Positions 1-5,846 of a stretch of DNA of 13,054 nucleotides are shown here, one piece after another. The position numbers were made by a program, and so were the translations under genes. The first letter of the stretch is position 1. Each line of letters starts with the position of its first letter. Source of the stretch: an uncultured Succinivibrio sp. (GTDB taxonomy: Bacteria; Pseudomonadota; Gammaproteobacteria; Enterobacterales; Succinivibrionaceae); contig CAAGLL010000018.1 in NCBI GenBank assembly GCA_900770725.1, positions 1-13,054 of the forward strand. The letters run 5' to 3'. The notes under the pieces are model-generated. The model was not told the DNA's origin. It did not search any database and was given only the letters and a program-made list of their open reading frames with translations.

Positions 1-1017
1 CAGCGCGAACTGCACGCTGGTGCAGCCTGAGGCGCAGTGCATGTAGTCGCCGGCCTTGGCCTCAAGCTCGTGCGGGGCGTGGTCGGTGCCCACGGTGGTG
101 AGCACTCCCTCGTCCACCGCCCTTGCGATGGCCAGGCGGTCGCGCTCGGTCTTGACCGCGGGGTTGCACTTCAAGAGCCCGCCCAGGCGCTGGTAGTCGC
201 AGTCTGAGAACATCAGGTGGGGGATCGCCGCCTCGCCTGAGATCTGGCGGGTGCGCGGGTTGCCGAAGACGTAGGGCCTTAGCATGTCCGCCTCCTCCTT
301 AGTCGAGACGTGGAGCACGTGGAGCCTCGCCCCGGTGCCCAGGGCGATTTCGATCGCCATCTGGGTCGAGCGGATGCAGCAGTCGCGGTTCCTTATCACG
401 GGGTGGACCTCGAAGGGGATCTCGTCCCCGTAGTCGGCCCTGGCGCGGCGGGTGTTCTCATCGATGATGGGCGTCCACTCGCTGTGGACCGCGACCAGGG
501 TGGGGGCTGCGGCGAAGGCCTTGATGAGCGCGGGCTCGTCGTCCAGGAGCAGGTTGCCCGTAGTCGCGCCCATGTAGATCTTGATGGCGGCGTAGCGCGA
601 GGGATCGGCGCGCTTCAGCTCCTCGAGGTTGTCCTCCGTGGCGCCCAGGTAGAAGGCGTAGTTGGACGCGCTGTCGCGCGCGGCGACCTCAAGCTTGTCC
701 TCCAGGGCCTTGCAGGTGGTGGTCGGGGGATTGGTGTTTGGCATGTCCATGAAGGAGGTGGTGCCGCCCAGGAGCGCCGCGCGCGACTCCGAGCGGATCG
801 TCGCCTTTTGCGGCATCCCGGGATCGCGGAAGTGCACGTGCTCGTCGATGAGCCCGGGCAGGGCGAGCATCCCATGGCAGTCGATGACCTCGGCTCCCGC
901 AGGGACGGGAATCTCGCCGCCGAGCCTTTCTATGAATGGCCCGTCCGTGAGCAGGTCGCCTTGTATAATACGGTCCTGGCTGAAGATGTTCGCGTTTTTC
1001 AAGAGCAGTTTCTTCAT
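1..1017 (-). CDS. pyrC: Dihydroorotase, class I type (3' end cut by window edge)
   Basis: This gene encodes the cytoplasmic zinc enzyme that interconverts N-carbamoyl-aspartate and dihydroorotate, the third step of pyrimidine synthesis. The 339 visible residues, read from ATG at 1017, start MKKLLLKNANIF. They contain the amidohydrolase metal motif HVHFRDPG (residues 60-67, H60 and H62). Further motifs are AIKIYMGATTGN, whose K146 is the candidate bridging lysine, the histidines H178 and H236, and GTDHAPH with D312. The C-terminus lies beyond base 1. The start is supported by a GCGAGG ribosome site about 5 bases upstream. HVHFRDPG and GTDHAPH place it in the class I family (long form, as in Bacteroidetes and Gram-positives). 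E. coli PyrC is the shorter class II form. Allantoinase or dihydropyrimidinase are related, but the GTDHAPH and TGN segments fit dihydroorotase better. The gene is divergent from nudF. Confidence 0.92.
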   Translation of the reverse strand, partial: MKKLLLKNANIFSQDRIIQGDLLTDGPFIERLGGEIPVPAGAEVIDCHGMLALPGLIDEHVHFRDPGMPQKATIRSESRAALLGGTTSFMDMPNTNPPTTTCKALEDKLEVAARDSASNYAFYLGATEDNLEELKRADPSRYAAIKIYMGATTGNLLLDDEPALIKAFAAAPTLVAVHSEWTPIIDENTRRARADYGDEIPFEVHPVIRNRDCCIRSTQMAIEIALGTGARLHVLHVSTKEEADMLRPYVFGNPRTRQISGEAAIPHLMFSDCDYQRLGGLLKCNPAVKTERDRLAIARAVDEGVLTTVGTDHAPHELEAKAGDYMHCASGCTSVQFAL

Positions 1018-1061
1018 GTTTACCTCGCTTTGAGCCCAATGATAGGCAGGTTGTGCACGCT
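1018..1061. promoter_or_regulatory. Compact divergent region between pyrC and nudF
   Basis: Only 44 bases separate the two divergent starts, too few for two full promoters side by side, so at least one promoter must lie inside a neighbouring gene. On the minus strand TATCAT (rc of 1039-1044) is a possible -10 for pyrC, without a good -35. On the plus strand a perfect TATAAT lies at 964-969 inside pyrC and could serve nudF with a leader of about 85 bases, also without a clear -35. The ribosome site GGCAGG (1045-1050) suits the nudF ATG at 1062. The promoter calls are inference. Confidence 0.35.
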
Positions 1062-1712
1062 ATGGAGACAAAAAGGGATTTATTCGCACCTAGCTTCCAC
1101 CTTGAGGATCTGAAGATAGAGGATCGCCGCCGCGTCTACCGCGGCTTCTTCGCGATGGACCTCTACACGATGAGCTACCCGCGCTTCGACGGCGGGCGCA
1201 ACGAGCACTTGAGGCGCGAGATCTTCGAGCGCGGGCACAACGCCGTGGCGGTGCTCCCCTACGATCCGGTGTCCGATCGCGTGCAGCTCATCGAGCAGTT
1301 CCGCCCGGGGGCGCTTTCAGATCGCGACTCGCCCTGGCTCATCGAGGTCATCGCCGGCATGATCGACTCTAACGAGGAGCCTGAGCAGGCCGTGGTCAGG
1401 GAGGCCCGCGAGGAGACCGGGATCGAGCTCGATCCCGAAACCTTCCGCATGATCGCAGACCAGTTCCCGTCCCCGGGTGGCTGCTCGGAGCGCACCGCGC
1501 TCTATGTGGCCAAGGCCGATCTATCGAATATCCAGACCCACGGCGGGCTTGCAAGCGAGAGCGAGGACATCCGCGTCTTCACCGCGCCGGCGCAGGAGGC
1601 ATTCCTCCAGTGCGACAACGGCAGGATCCACAACGCCGCGGCCCTCATCACCCTCCTCTATTTGCGCGTCCACCACGACGAGATAAGGCGCGCCTACATC
1701 AAGGACGCCTGA
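1062..1712 (+). CDS. nudF: ADP-ribose pyrophosphatase, Nudix family
   Basis: This Nudix hydrolase splits ADP-ribose into AMP and ribose 5-phosphate. It removes a reactive by-product of NAD turnover and may tune glycogen synthesis by consuming ADP-sugars. The protein (216 aa; E. coli NudF is about 209) has the Nudix box G-x5-E-x7-RE-x2-EE-x-G at residues 99-120 (GMIDSNEEPEQAVVREAREE). It also has the family segments YRGFFAMDLY near the N-terminus, FERGHNAVAVLPYDP, and FPSPGGCSER just after the box. I chose ATG 1062. A GTG at 1053 would add three residues, but it lies only 2 bases after the GGCAGG ribosome site, too close for good initiation. In E. coli and relatives nudF starts the run nudF-yqiB-cpdA-yqiA-parE; here a 408-base gap follows. 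Confidence 0.95.
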   Translation: METKRDLFAPSFHLEDLKIEDRRRVYRGFFAMDLYTMSYPRFDGGRNEHLRREIFERGHNAVAVLPYDPVSDRVQLIEQFRPGALSDRDSPWLIEVIAGMIDSNEEPEQAVVREAREETGIELDPETFRMIADQFPSPGGCSERTALYVAKADLSNIQTHGGLASESEDIRVFTAPAQEAFLQCDNGRIHNAAALITLLYLRVHHDEIRRAYIKDA

Positions 1713-1733
1713 AACAAGCAAGCCATTGCGCCA

Positions 1734-1761
1734 GGCGCGACGGCCCTTTTCTGGCCGCGCC
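1734..1761 (+). terminator. Imperfect GC-rich hairpin after nudF
   Basis: GGCGC (1734-1738) can pair with GCGCC (1757-1761), and GGCC (1742-1745) with GGCC (1753-1756), around a T-rich loop and with a 3-base bulge. It begins 22 bases after the nudF stop. No T-run follows, so termination is only a possibility. Confidence 0.35.
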
Positions 1762-1787
1762 GCCATGGCGTCTTCCAGGCGCCATGG
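1761..1787. repeat. Nested CCATGG inverted repeat
   Basis: CGCCATGGCG (1761-1770) is a perfect 10-bp palindrome. Its CCATGGCG part (1763-1770) is also repeated in inverted order as CGCCATGG (1780-1787) across a 9-base spacer, so the region can form alternative hairpins. A related 12-bp palindrome lies at 11833-11844. Confidence 0.6.
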
Positions 1788-1830
1788 AGCATGGCCGCGG
1801 CAGCGCAGGATGCGCATTCTTTTGCGCTCG

Positions 1831-1848
1831 TGTCCATCCGGCTGGACA
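1831..1848. repeat. 18-bp dyad TGTCCA-N6-TGGACA
   Basis: The two 6-base arms are perfect inverted repeats around TCCGGC. The size suits a dimeric repressor operator or a small hairpin. TTTTATAG (1856-1863) lies just downstream, but its spacing from the right arm does not make a normal -35/-10 pair. No regulator is identified. Confidence 0.4.
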
Positions 1849-1908
1849 GATCCGATTTTATAGCTTGGCCATCGCAGCGCCACGCTCCGCAAGCTTTGCC
1901 TGCGCATC

Positions 1909-2005
1909 TTTTTTGCGCAAATGCGCAAACGTTTTTTGCAAAAAAGCGGTGCCGATCATAAAAACGGCAAAAACAGATAGTGATGCTGCACAAAAAGCAC
2001 AAAAA
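1909..2005. promoter_or_regulatory. AT-rich island with phased A/T tracts
   Basis: T6 at 1909-1914 and 1932-1937, A6 at 1940-1945, and A5 at 1960-1964, 1969-1973, 1992-1996 and 2001-2005 lie near multiples of a DNA helical turn. This pattern tends to bend DNA. The island includes the perfect 14-bp palindrome TTTTTTGCAAAAAA (1932-1945), the palindrome TTTGCGCAAA (1912-1921) and the tandem 9-bp repeat GCACAAAAA (1988-1996 and 1997-2005). It contrasts sharply with the surrounding GC-rich DNA and is the most likely promoter or regulatory area for cpdA-yqiA. Confidence 0.5.
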
Positions 2006-2055
2006 TCCCCGCGCCATCGCGATATGGCACTTAATATTTCCAAGGTCAAGCGCCC

Positions 2056-2084
2056 GCCTGGCGCCCTCTTCGGGGGCGCCGGGC
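2056..2084 (+). other. Strong GC hairpin upstream of cpdA
   Basis: Bases 2056-2066 pair with 2074-2084 to give an 11-bp stem containing one G-T wobble, with a 7-base loop TCTTCGG. It ends 36 bases before the cpdA ATG and 25 bases before the AGGAGG ribosome site. No T-run follows, so it is either an mRNA leader structure or a member of the hairpin-plus-GGGCCTTGGCGC group described in the findings. Confidence 0.55.
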
Positions 2085-2120
2085 CTTGGCGCAATTCCAG
2101 CAATTTCATAGGAGGCGGCA

Positions 2121-2942
2121 ATGGCAGCAACGGAGGTCAGGCGGCAGGAGGCTGGCATCGTCAGGGTGCTCCAGATCTCCGACTGCCACCTCTTTGACGA
2201 TCCGGAGGCCTGCCTCCTGGGGGTGAACACCAGGGAGAGCTTCACCGCGGTGGTGGGGGCCGTGAGGAGGCAGGCCTGGCCTGCCGACTTCATCCTTGTC
2301 ACCGGCGACATCTCGCAGGACTTCTCGGCAGGCTCCTACGAGCGCTTCGCCTCGATCATCGGCACGCTCGGCAAGCCGGTGTTCTTCATCCCCGGAAACC
2401 ACGACGACGGCCCGCTCGAGTACCGGATCTTCGACCACCTCGGGGTGAGCACCGCAAGGTGCGTGATCTGCGGGGGCTGGCAGTTCGTGCTCTTAAACTC
2501 CGAGGTCTACAGCCAGGCCCACGGCTGGGTGCAGCGCTGGGATCTCGAGCGCCTGAGGACTGCCGCGCAAAAGCGGCCGGACCTCTGCGCCTGCGCCGCG
2601 ATCCACCACCTGCCGAGCCTCGTGGGCAGCAGGTGGCTTGACACCCAGACCCTCCACAACTTCGACGAGTTCCAGGCCTATGTCAGGCGCATCCCCCAGG
2701 TGAAGCTCGTGCTCTCGGGGCACGTGCACCAGGAGTTCGACCGCATGGTGGGCCCGGTGCGCTACATCGCCAGCCCCTCGACCTCGATCCAGTTCATGCC
2801 GCAGTCGGACGACTTCGAACTCGACGTGCGCGCCCCGGGCTGGCGCACGCTGACCTTGGGCGACGACGGCACCATCTCAACCAAGGTCTGGCGCCTCGAC
2901 CCCGGGCTCTTCGTGCCAAACTACAGCGCAAGGGGCTACTGA
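2121..2942 (+). CDS. cpdA: 3',5'-cyclic AMP phosphodiesterase
   Basis: CpdA hydrolyses cAMP to AMP in the cytoplasm and so lowers CRP activity. The protein is 273 aa, like the 275-aa E. coli enzyme, and follows it along its whole length. The class III calcineurin-like metal motifs are in order: DCH (D21, H23), TGDISQD (D63), GNHDD (N93, H94), IHH (H162/H163) and GHVH (H201, H203). The C-terminal segments SPSTSIQFMP and APGWRTL are typical of CpdA. The IHHLP motif replaces the HHHP of E. coli but keeps the metal histidine. The start has an ideal AGGAGG (2110-2115) 5 bases upstream. The stop TGA shares its last base with the yqiA ATG, so the two genes are translationally coupled. The upstream gap carries several candidate regulatory structures. 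Confidence 0.95.
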   Translation: MAATEVRRQEAGIVRVLQISDCHLFDDPEACLLGVNTRESFTAVVGAVRRQAWPADFILVTGDISQDFSAGSYERFASIIGTLGKPVFFIPGNHDDGPLEYRIFDHLGVSTARCVICGGWQFVLLNSEVYSQAHGWVQRWDLERLRTAAQKRPDLCACAAIHHLPSLVGSRWLDTQTLHNFDEFQAYVRRIPQVKLVLSGHVHQEFDRMVGPVRYIASPSTSIQFMPQSDDFELDVRAPGWRTLTLGDDGTISTKVWRLDPGLFVPNYSARGY

Positions 2943-3514
2943 TGAAGATCGCATACATCCACGGCTACATGTCAGGCCCCCAGGCGGTCAAGAAGACCGT
3001 GCTTGAAAACTACCTGGCGCGCCACGAGCCCTCCATGGCCTTCGACGCCCCGCAGTACCCCGACATGCCAGGCGAGGGCATCGCCTTCCTGGACAAGTGG
3101 GCGCGCTCGCAGGATCCAGAGGAGACCATGCTCGTTGGCAGCTCGATGGGCGGGCTGATGTCCACGGTGCTGCAGGCGCGCTTTGGCTTCAAGGCCGCGC
3201 TCCTGAACCCCTGCATCCATCCGCAGGAGTACTTCGACGGCTTAAGTCAGAGGCAGGTGAACCCGCTGACCGGCGAGTCTTTCACTATAAAGCCTGAGAC
3301 CAGGCAGATCCTCGTATCCCTCGACAACGAGGCCAGGGGCTACGATCCGTCGCGCACCCGCGTCTACCTCCAGTCAGGCGACGAGGTCCTCGACTACCGC
3401 AAGTCCCTGGAGTTCTACAAGGCGTCCCATCCAATCGTCACCAAAGGCGGCTGCCACCGCTTTGAGAACTTCGAGGGGATCATCCCGGACATCCTCGCCT
3501 TCTTCCGCGCCTGA
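2942..3514 (+). CDS. yqiA: YqiA-family alpha/beta-hydrolase esterase
   Basis: This is a small single-domain serine esterase of 190 aa (E. coli YqiA is 193). The E. coli protein shows palmitoyl-CoA and p-nitrophenyl ester hydrolysis, but its physiological substrate is unclear. Visible features are the oxyanion segment YIHGYMSGP (residues 5-13), the nucleophile elbow GSSMGG with S68, the acid D147 in SGDEVLDYR, and H172 in GGCHRFENFE. The NPLTGE segment also matches the family. No signal peptide or membrane segment is seen, so it should be cytoplasmic. The start overlaps the cpdA stop as ATGA and has AAGGGG 6 bases upstream. In E. coli parE follows directly; here qseBC lies between. Confidence 0.93.
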   Translation: MKIAYIHGYMSGPQAVKKTVLENYLARHEPSMAFDAPQYPDMPGEGIAFLDKWARSQDPEETMLVGSSMGGLMSTVLQARFGFKAALLNPCIHPQEYFDGLSQRQVNPLTGESFTIKPETRQILVSLDNEARGYDPSRTRVYLQSGDEVLDYRKSLEFYKASHPIVTKGGCHRFENFEGIIPDILAFFRA

Positions 3515-3585
3515 CTGGCCCGTGAGGCTAATTCCAATCTAAGATCGCTGTGGCATTCTTCTAAAGCCCAAGGGAGGAGGGGAGC

Positions 3586-4266
3586 ATGCGCATACTGCTC
3601 GTGGAAGACGATCCGGCCATTTCAGGCGAGGTTGCCGAGGCGCTCAAGCGCCGCGGCGCGGCGGTCGACGTGTTCAGCGACGGCCAGACGGCGCTCGACG
3701 CGCCGTCGAGCTGCCACTACGACTGCATCCTGCTCGATCTTGGATTGCCCGGGATCGACGGCATGCAGCTGCTCTCGCGCTGGCGCCGCAGCAAGATCAC
3801 CTCCCCCGTGATCATCATCACCGCCCGCGACGGCCTGGACGACCGCATCGGCGGCCTCGACAGCGGGGCCGACGACTACATCGTCAAGCCCTTCGAGCTC
3901 TCCGAGCTCGAGGCCCGCATCCGCGCCGTAATGCGCCGCAGCGGCCAGGGCGGCGAGATCGTGGGCCTCACCAATGGCGAGCTCACGCTCGATCCGCTCT
4001 CCCACGAGGTCCATTTCAAGGACGAGCAGGGCAAGGAGCAGTCCGCCGCGCTCACGGCGCGCGAGTACTCGCTCCTGGAGGCGCTGCTGCGCCGCCCCGG
4101 AGCCGTGCTCTCGCGCCAGGCGCTCGAGGACCACATCTACGCCTACGGCGAGGAAGTCGAGTCCAACGCCGTCGAGTTCATCATCTACAACCTTAGGCGC
4201 AAGGTGGGCGCCAAGGCCATCCGCAATGTCAGGGGTGTGGGTTGGAAGGTCGCAAAGGAAGCCTGA
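3586..4266 (+). CDS. qseB: Response regulator, OmpR/PhoB family, QseB/PmrA-like
   Basis: This cytoplasmic DNA-binding regulator is activated by phosphorylation. The 226-aa protein has a receiver domain (about 1-118) with acidic pocket D8/D9, phospho-acceptor D51 in LLDLGLPG, switch T79, and K101 in VKPF. A winged-helix DNA-binding domain follows (about 125-223), ending in LRRKVGAKAIRNVRGVGWKV. The segment EEVESNAVEFIIYNLRRK resembles the matching part of QseB and PmrA. The start is clear: AGGAGG (3575-3580), 5 bases before ATG. The 71 bases after yqiA show no convincing promoter or terminator, so read-through from cpdA-yqiA is possible. The end overlaps the kinase gene by 25 bases. QseB, PmrA and TctD are close relatives, so the name is provisional and the target genes and signal are unknown. 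Confidence 0.85.
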   Translation: MRILLVEDDPAISGEVAEALKRRGAAVDVFSDGQTALDAPSSCHYDCILLDLGLPGIDGMQLLSRWRRSKITSPVIIITARDGLDDRIGGLDSGADDYIVKPFELSELEARIRAVMRRSGQGGEIVGLTNGELTLDPLSHEVHFKDEQGKEQSAALTAREYSLLEALLRRPGAVLSRQALEDHIYAYGEEVESNAVEFIIYNLRRKVGAKAIRNVRGVGWKVAKEA

Positions 4267-5663
4267 TCCGCTCGCTGAGGTTCAGGCTGTGCCTGCTGCT
4301 CTCCGTGCTAGGCGTCATCGTGGGCGGCTTCATCTGCACGACCGCCTACTGGCGCTCGCTCTCCGAGTCCGAGACCTTCGTGGACGAGGAGCTCTCGCAG
4401 ATAGCGTCGGTCATCGTCGAGTACAACCTCACGCCGCCGAGGTTCTGGCGCGGGCCGCAGCTGAAGGACGGAAAGATGATGCCGCCCCCGCGCCTGCCGC
4501 GCCGCGGCATGCGCGACAGCCACTGGTTCGGGCCCACCCCCTCGCTTGCCGATCTCTTCATCAAGCACCAGGAGATCATCATCGCCCCGCTCTTCGTGGC
4601 GCCGGGCGATCCCGTCTATCTGCCCCTTGAGGTCGAGGACGGCTTCTACACGCTGCTCATCGAGAACAAGCGCGTGAGGGCCTACATCGCGACCACCGCA
4701 GGCGGCGTGCGCTTCGTGGTCGCAAGGCCCGTTGAGATCCTGGAGAGCCTGTCAAAGCGCGTGTTCGTGATCTCGCTGGCCGAGTTCCTGCTCTTGCTCC
4801 TGATCTTCGTGCCGGCGCTCATCTGCATCGTCAATTTCACGCTGCGCGGGGTCAGGCGCATGGCCGACGCGGTCAACCGCCGGCGCGAGAACGACTTGAG
4901 GCCGTTGGACATCGCGCGCGTGCCCTCTGAGATCGATCCGCTCATCGAGGCGCTGAACCGGCTCTTCAACCGCACGCGCGAGAGCATGCAGAACGAGCGG
5001 CGCTTCATCGCCGACGCCGCGCACGAGCTGCGCACCCCGCTCACCGCCATCTCGCTCAAGGCTCAGAACTTCGGCGAGGAGGGCCTGAGCCCGGCCCAGC
5101 TTGAGAAGCTCCATGGATTGAGGACGGCTATCAGGCAGCAGCAGTCGCTCACCACCGATCTGCTCACGCTTGCAAGATCCCAGTGCGCCCCCGAGTCCAA
5201 GGCCGAGCAGGTGGATGTGCACGGGCTCTTTGCCGAGCTCTGCGAGGAGCTGGGGCCGCTTGCCGACGAGCGCGACATCGACTTCGGCATCGACTCCGAG
5301 GAGATCAAGGACTTGAGCGTCCCCCGCGCCCCGCTGCGCGCGGCGCTCCTGAACCTCTGCTCGAACGCCATCAAGTACACGCCGGAAGGCGGCAAGGTAG
5401 ATCTCAACTCGCTGCTGCGCCATGGCGCGGCGGTGGTGAGCGTGACCGACAACGGACCCGGGATCCCGCAGAAGGAGCTCAAGGCGGTGTTCGAGCCCTT
5501 CTACCGCGTGGGCGGCGACACCTCGCGGGTGCAGGGCACGGGGCTTGGGCTGTCCATAGTCAAGTCCTCCTGCGCCCAGATCGGCGCGCGCTGCGAGCTT
5601 GCAAACGTAAAGCCCCATGGGCTGCGCGCAAGCCTCATCTTCGACGGGGCCGGGAAGGGCTGA
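4242..5663 (+). CDS. qseC: Membrane sensor histidine kinase, QseC/PmrB-like
   Basis: This is the inner-membrane kinase partner of the preceding regulator. The 473-aa protein has membrane segment 1 (about 14-35), a periplasmic sensor (about 36-172), membrane segment 2 (about 174-200) and a short HAMP-like linker. The HisKA domain has FIADAAHELRTPLTAI (phospho-H261). The ATPase domain has the N-box LLNLCSNAIKYTPEGG (N375), G1 DNGPGIP (403-409), F-box FEPFYRV and G2 GTGLGLSIV (432-440). The likely start is TTG 4242, inside the regulator gene, with AGGGG (4231-4235) 6 bases upstream. No in-frame ATG or GTG lies near the expected N-terminus. Residues 61-101 of the sensor are rich in proline and basic residues. 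The overlap argues for coupled translation with the regulator. The ligand cannot be inferred. Confidence 0.86.
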   Translation: MEGRKGSLIRSLRFRLCLLLSVLGVIVGGFICTTAYWRSLSESETFVDEELSQIASVIVEYNLTPPRFWRGPQLKDGKMMPPPRLPRRGMRDSHWFGPTPSLADLFIKHQEIIIAPLFVAPGDPVYLPLEVEDGFYTLLIENKRVRAYIATTAGGVRFVVARPVEILESLSKRVFVISLAEFLLLLLIFVPALICIVNFTLRGVRRMADAVNRRRENDLRPLDIARVPSEIDPLIEALNRLFNRTRESMQNERRFIADAAHELRTPLTAISLKAQNFGEEGLSPAQLEKLHGLRTAIRQQQSLTTDLLTLARSQCAPESKAEQVDVHGLFAELCEELGPLADERDIDFGIDSEEIKDLSVPRAPLRAALLNLCSNAIKYTPEGGKVDLNSLLRHGAAVVSVTDNGPGIPQKELKAVFEPFYRVGGDTSRVQGTGLGLSIVKSSCAQIGARCELANVKPHGLRASLIFDGAGKG

Positions 5664-5668
5664 GCAAT

Positions 5669-5686
5669 CGCGCCTCAAGGGGCGCG
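5669..5686 (+). terminator. Hairpin just after qseC
   Basis: CGCGCC (5669-5674) pairs with GGCGCG (5681-5686) around TCAAGG, starting 5 bases after the qseC stop. A competing 12-bp palindrome GGGCGCGCGCCC occupies 5680-5691. No T-run follows, so it may terminate weakly or protect the mRNA end. Confidence 0.4.
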
Positions 5687-5701
5687 CGCCCATGGAAAGA
5701 G

Positions 5702-5731
5702 AAGGCGCAAAGCCCTCTTCGCCTGCGCCTT
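5702..5731 (+). terminator. Second hairpin between qseC and parE
   Basis: AAGGCGCA (5702-5709) pairs perfectly with TGCGCCTT (5724-5731) around a 14-base loop. The 3' arm runs into TTTGAAAAT, giving a short T tail. This is the better of the two terminator candidates for the qseBC transcript. Confidence 0.45.
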
Positions 5732-5791
5732 TGAAAATGCGCCAGATTTCCCATAACCACGCCCGCCATGCCTTCATGCGCGGGGGATCTT

Positions 5792-5825
5792 GCGCGCCTT
5801 GGCGCGCTTCGTGCTTTGGTAGAAT
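5792..5825 (+). promoter_or_regulatory. Probable parE promoter with overlapping palindrome
   Basis: TAGAAT (5820-5825) matches the -10 consensus in five of six positions and would start transcription about 15 bases before the parE ATG at 5847. The -35 is poor: TTGGCG (5799-5804) at a short spacing of 15, or CTTGGC at 16. The -35 area lies inside the hairpin GCGCGCC-TT-GGCGCGC (5792-5807), so a protein or structure there could affect promoter use. Confidence 0.45.
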
Positions 5826-5846
5826 ATGCCGTCAGGAAAAGGGCAT

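Larger units (their letters stand above)
1713..2120. other. 408-base non-coding gap between nudF and cpdA
   Basis: No frame here resembles a known protein, although long GC-driven open frames cross it on both strands. In E. coli, yqiB (about 140 codons) sits exactly here and the gap has almost the same length, but I see no YqiB-like peptide in any frame. The first half (to about 1800) is GC-rich and holds nested CCATGG palindromes. The middle (about 1909-2005) is an AT-rich island with repeated A5-A6 and T6 tracts and TGCGCA motifs (1901, 1914, 1922). The last part holds AATATT (2033-2038), a strong GC hairpin and the cpdA ribosome site. The cpdA promoter must be in this gap or within nudF, but no -35/-10 pair is convincing. 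Confidence 0.7.

Noticed and set aside
1610..2197. Open frame of 195 codons spanning the nudF-cpdA gap on the + strand
   Set aside because: It overlaps the ends of two well-supported genes in another frame, has no ribosome site, and its translation looks like shifted GC-rich coding sequence plus gap DNA.
1694..2311. Minus-strand open frame of 205 codons over the same gap
   Set aside because: It runs antisense into cpdA, resembles no family I know, and long antisense frames are expected in DNA this GC-rich.
4752..5777. Antisense open frame of 341 codons over qseC
   Set aside because: Shadow of qseC with no domain signal and no plausible start region.
5826..5846. Alternative parE start seven codons upstream
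   Set aside because: No good ribosome site, and it overlaps the likely -10 box; 5847 gives the MTQ start seen in E. coli ParE.
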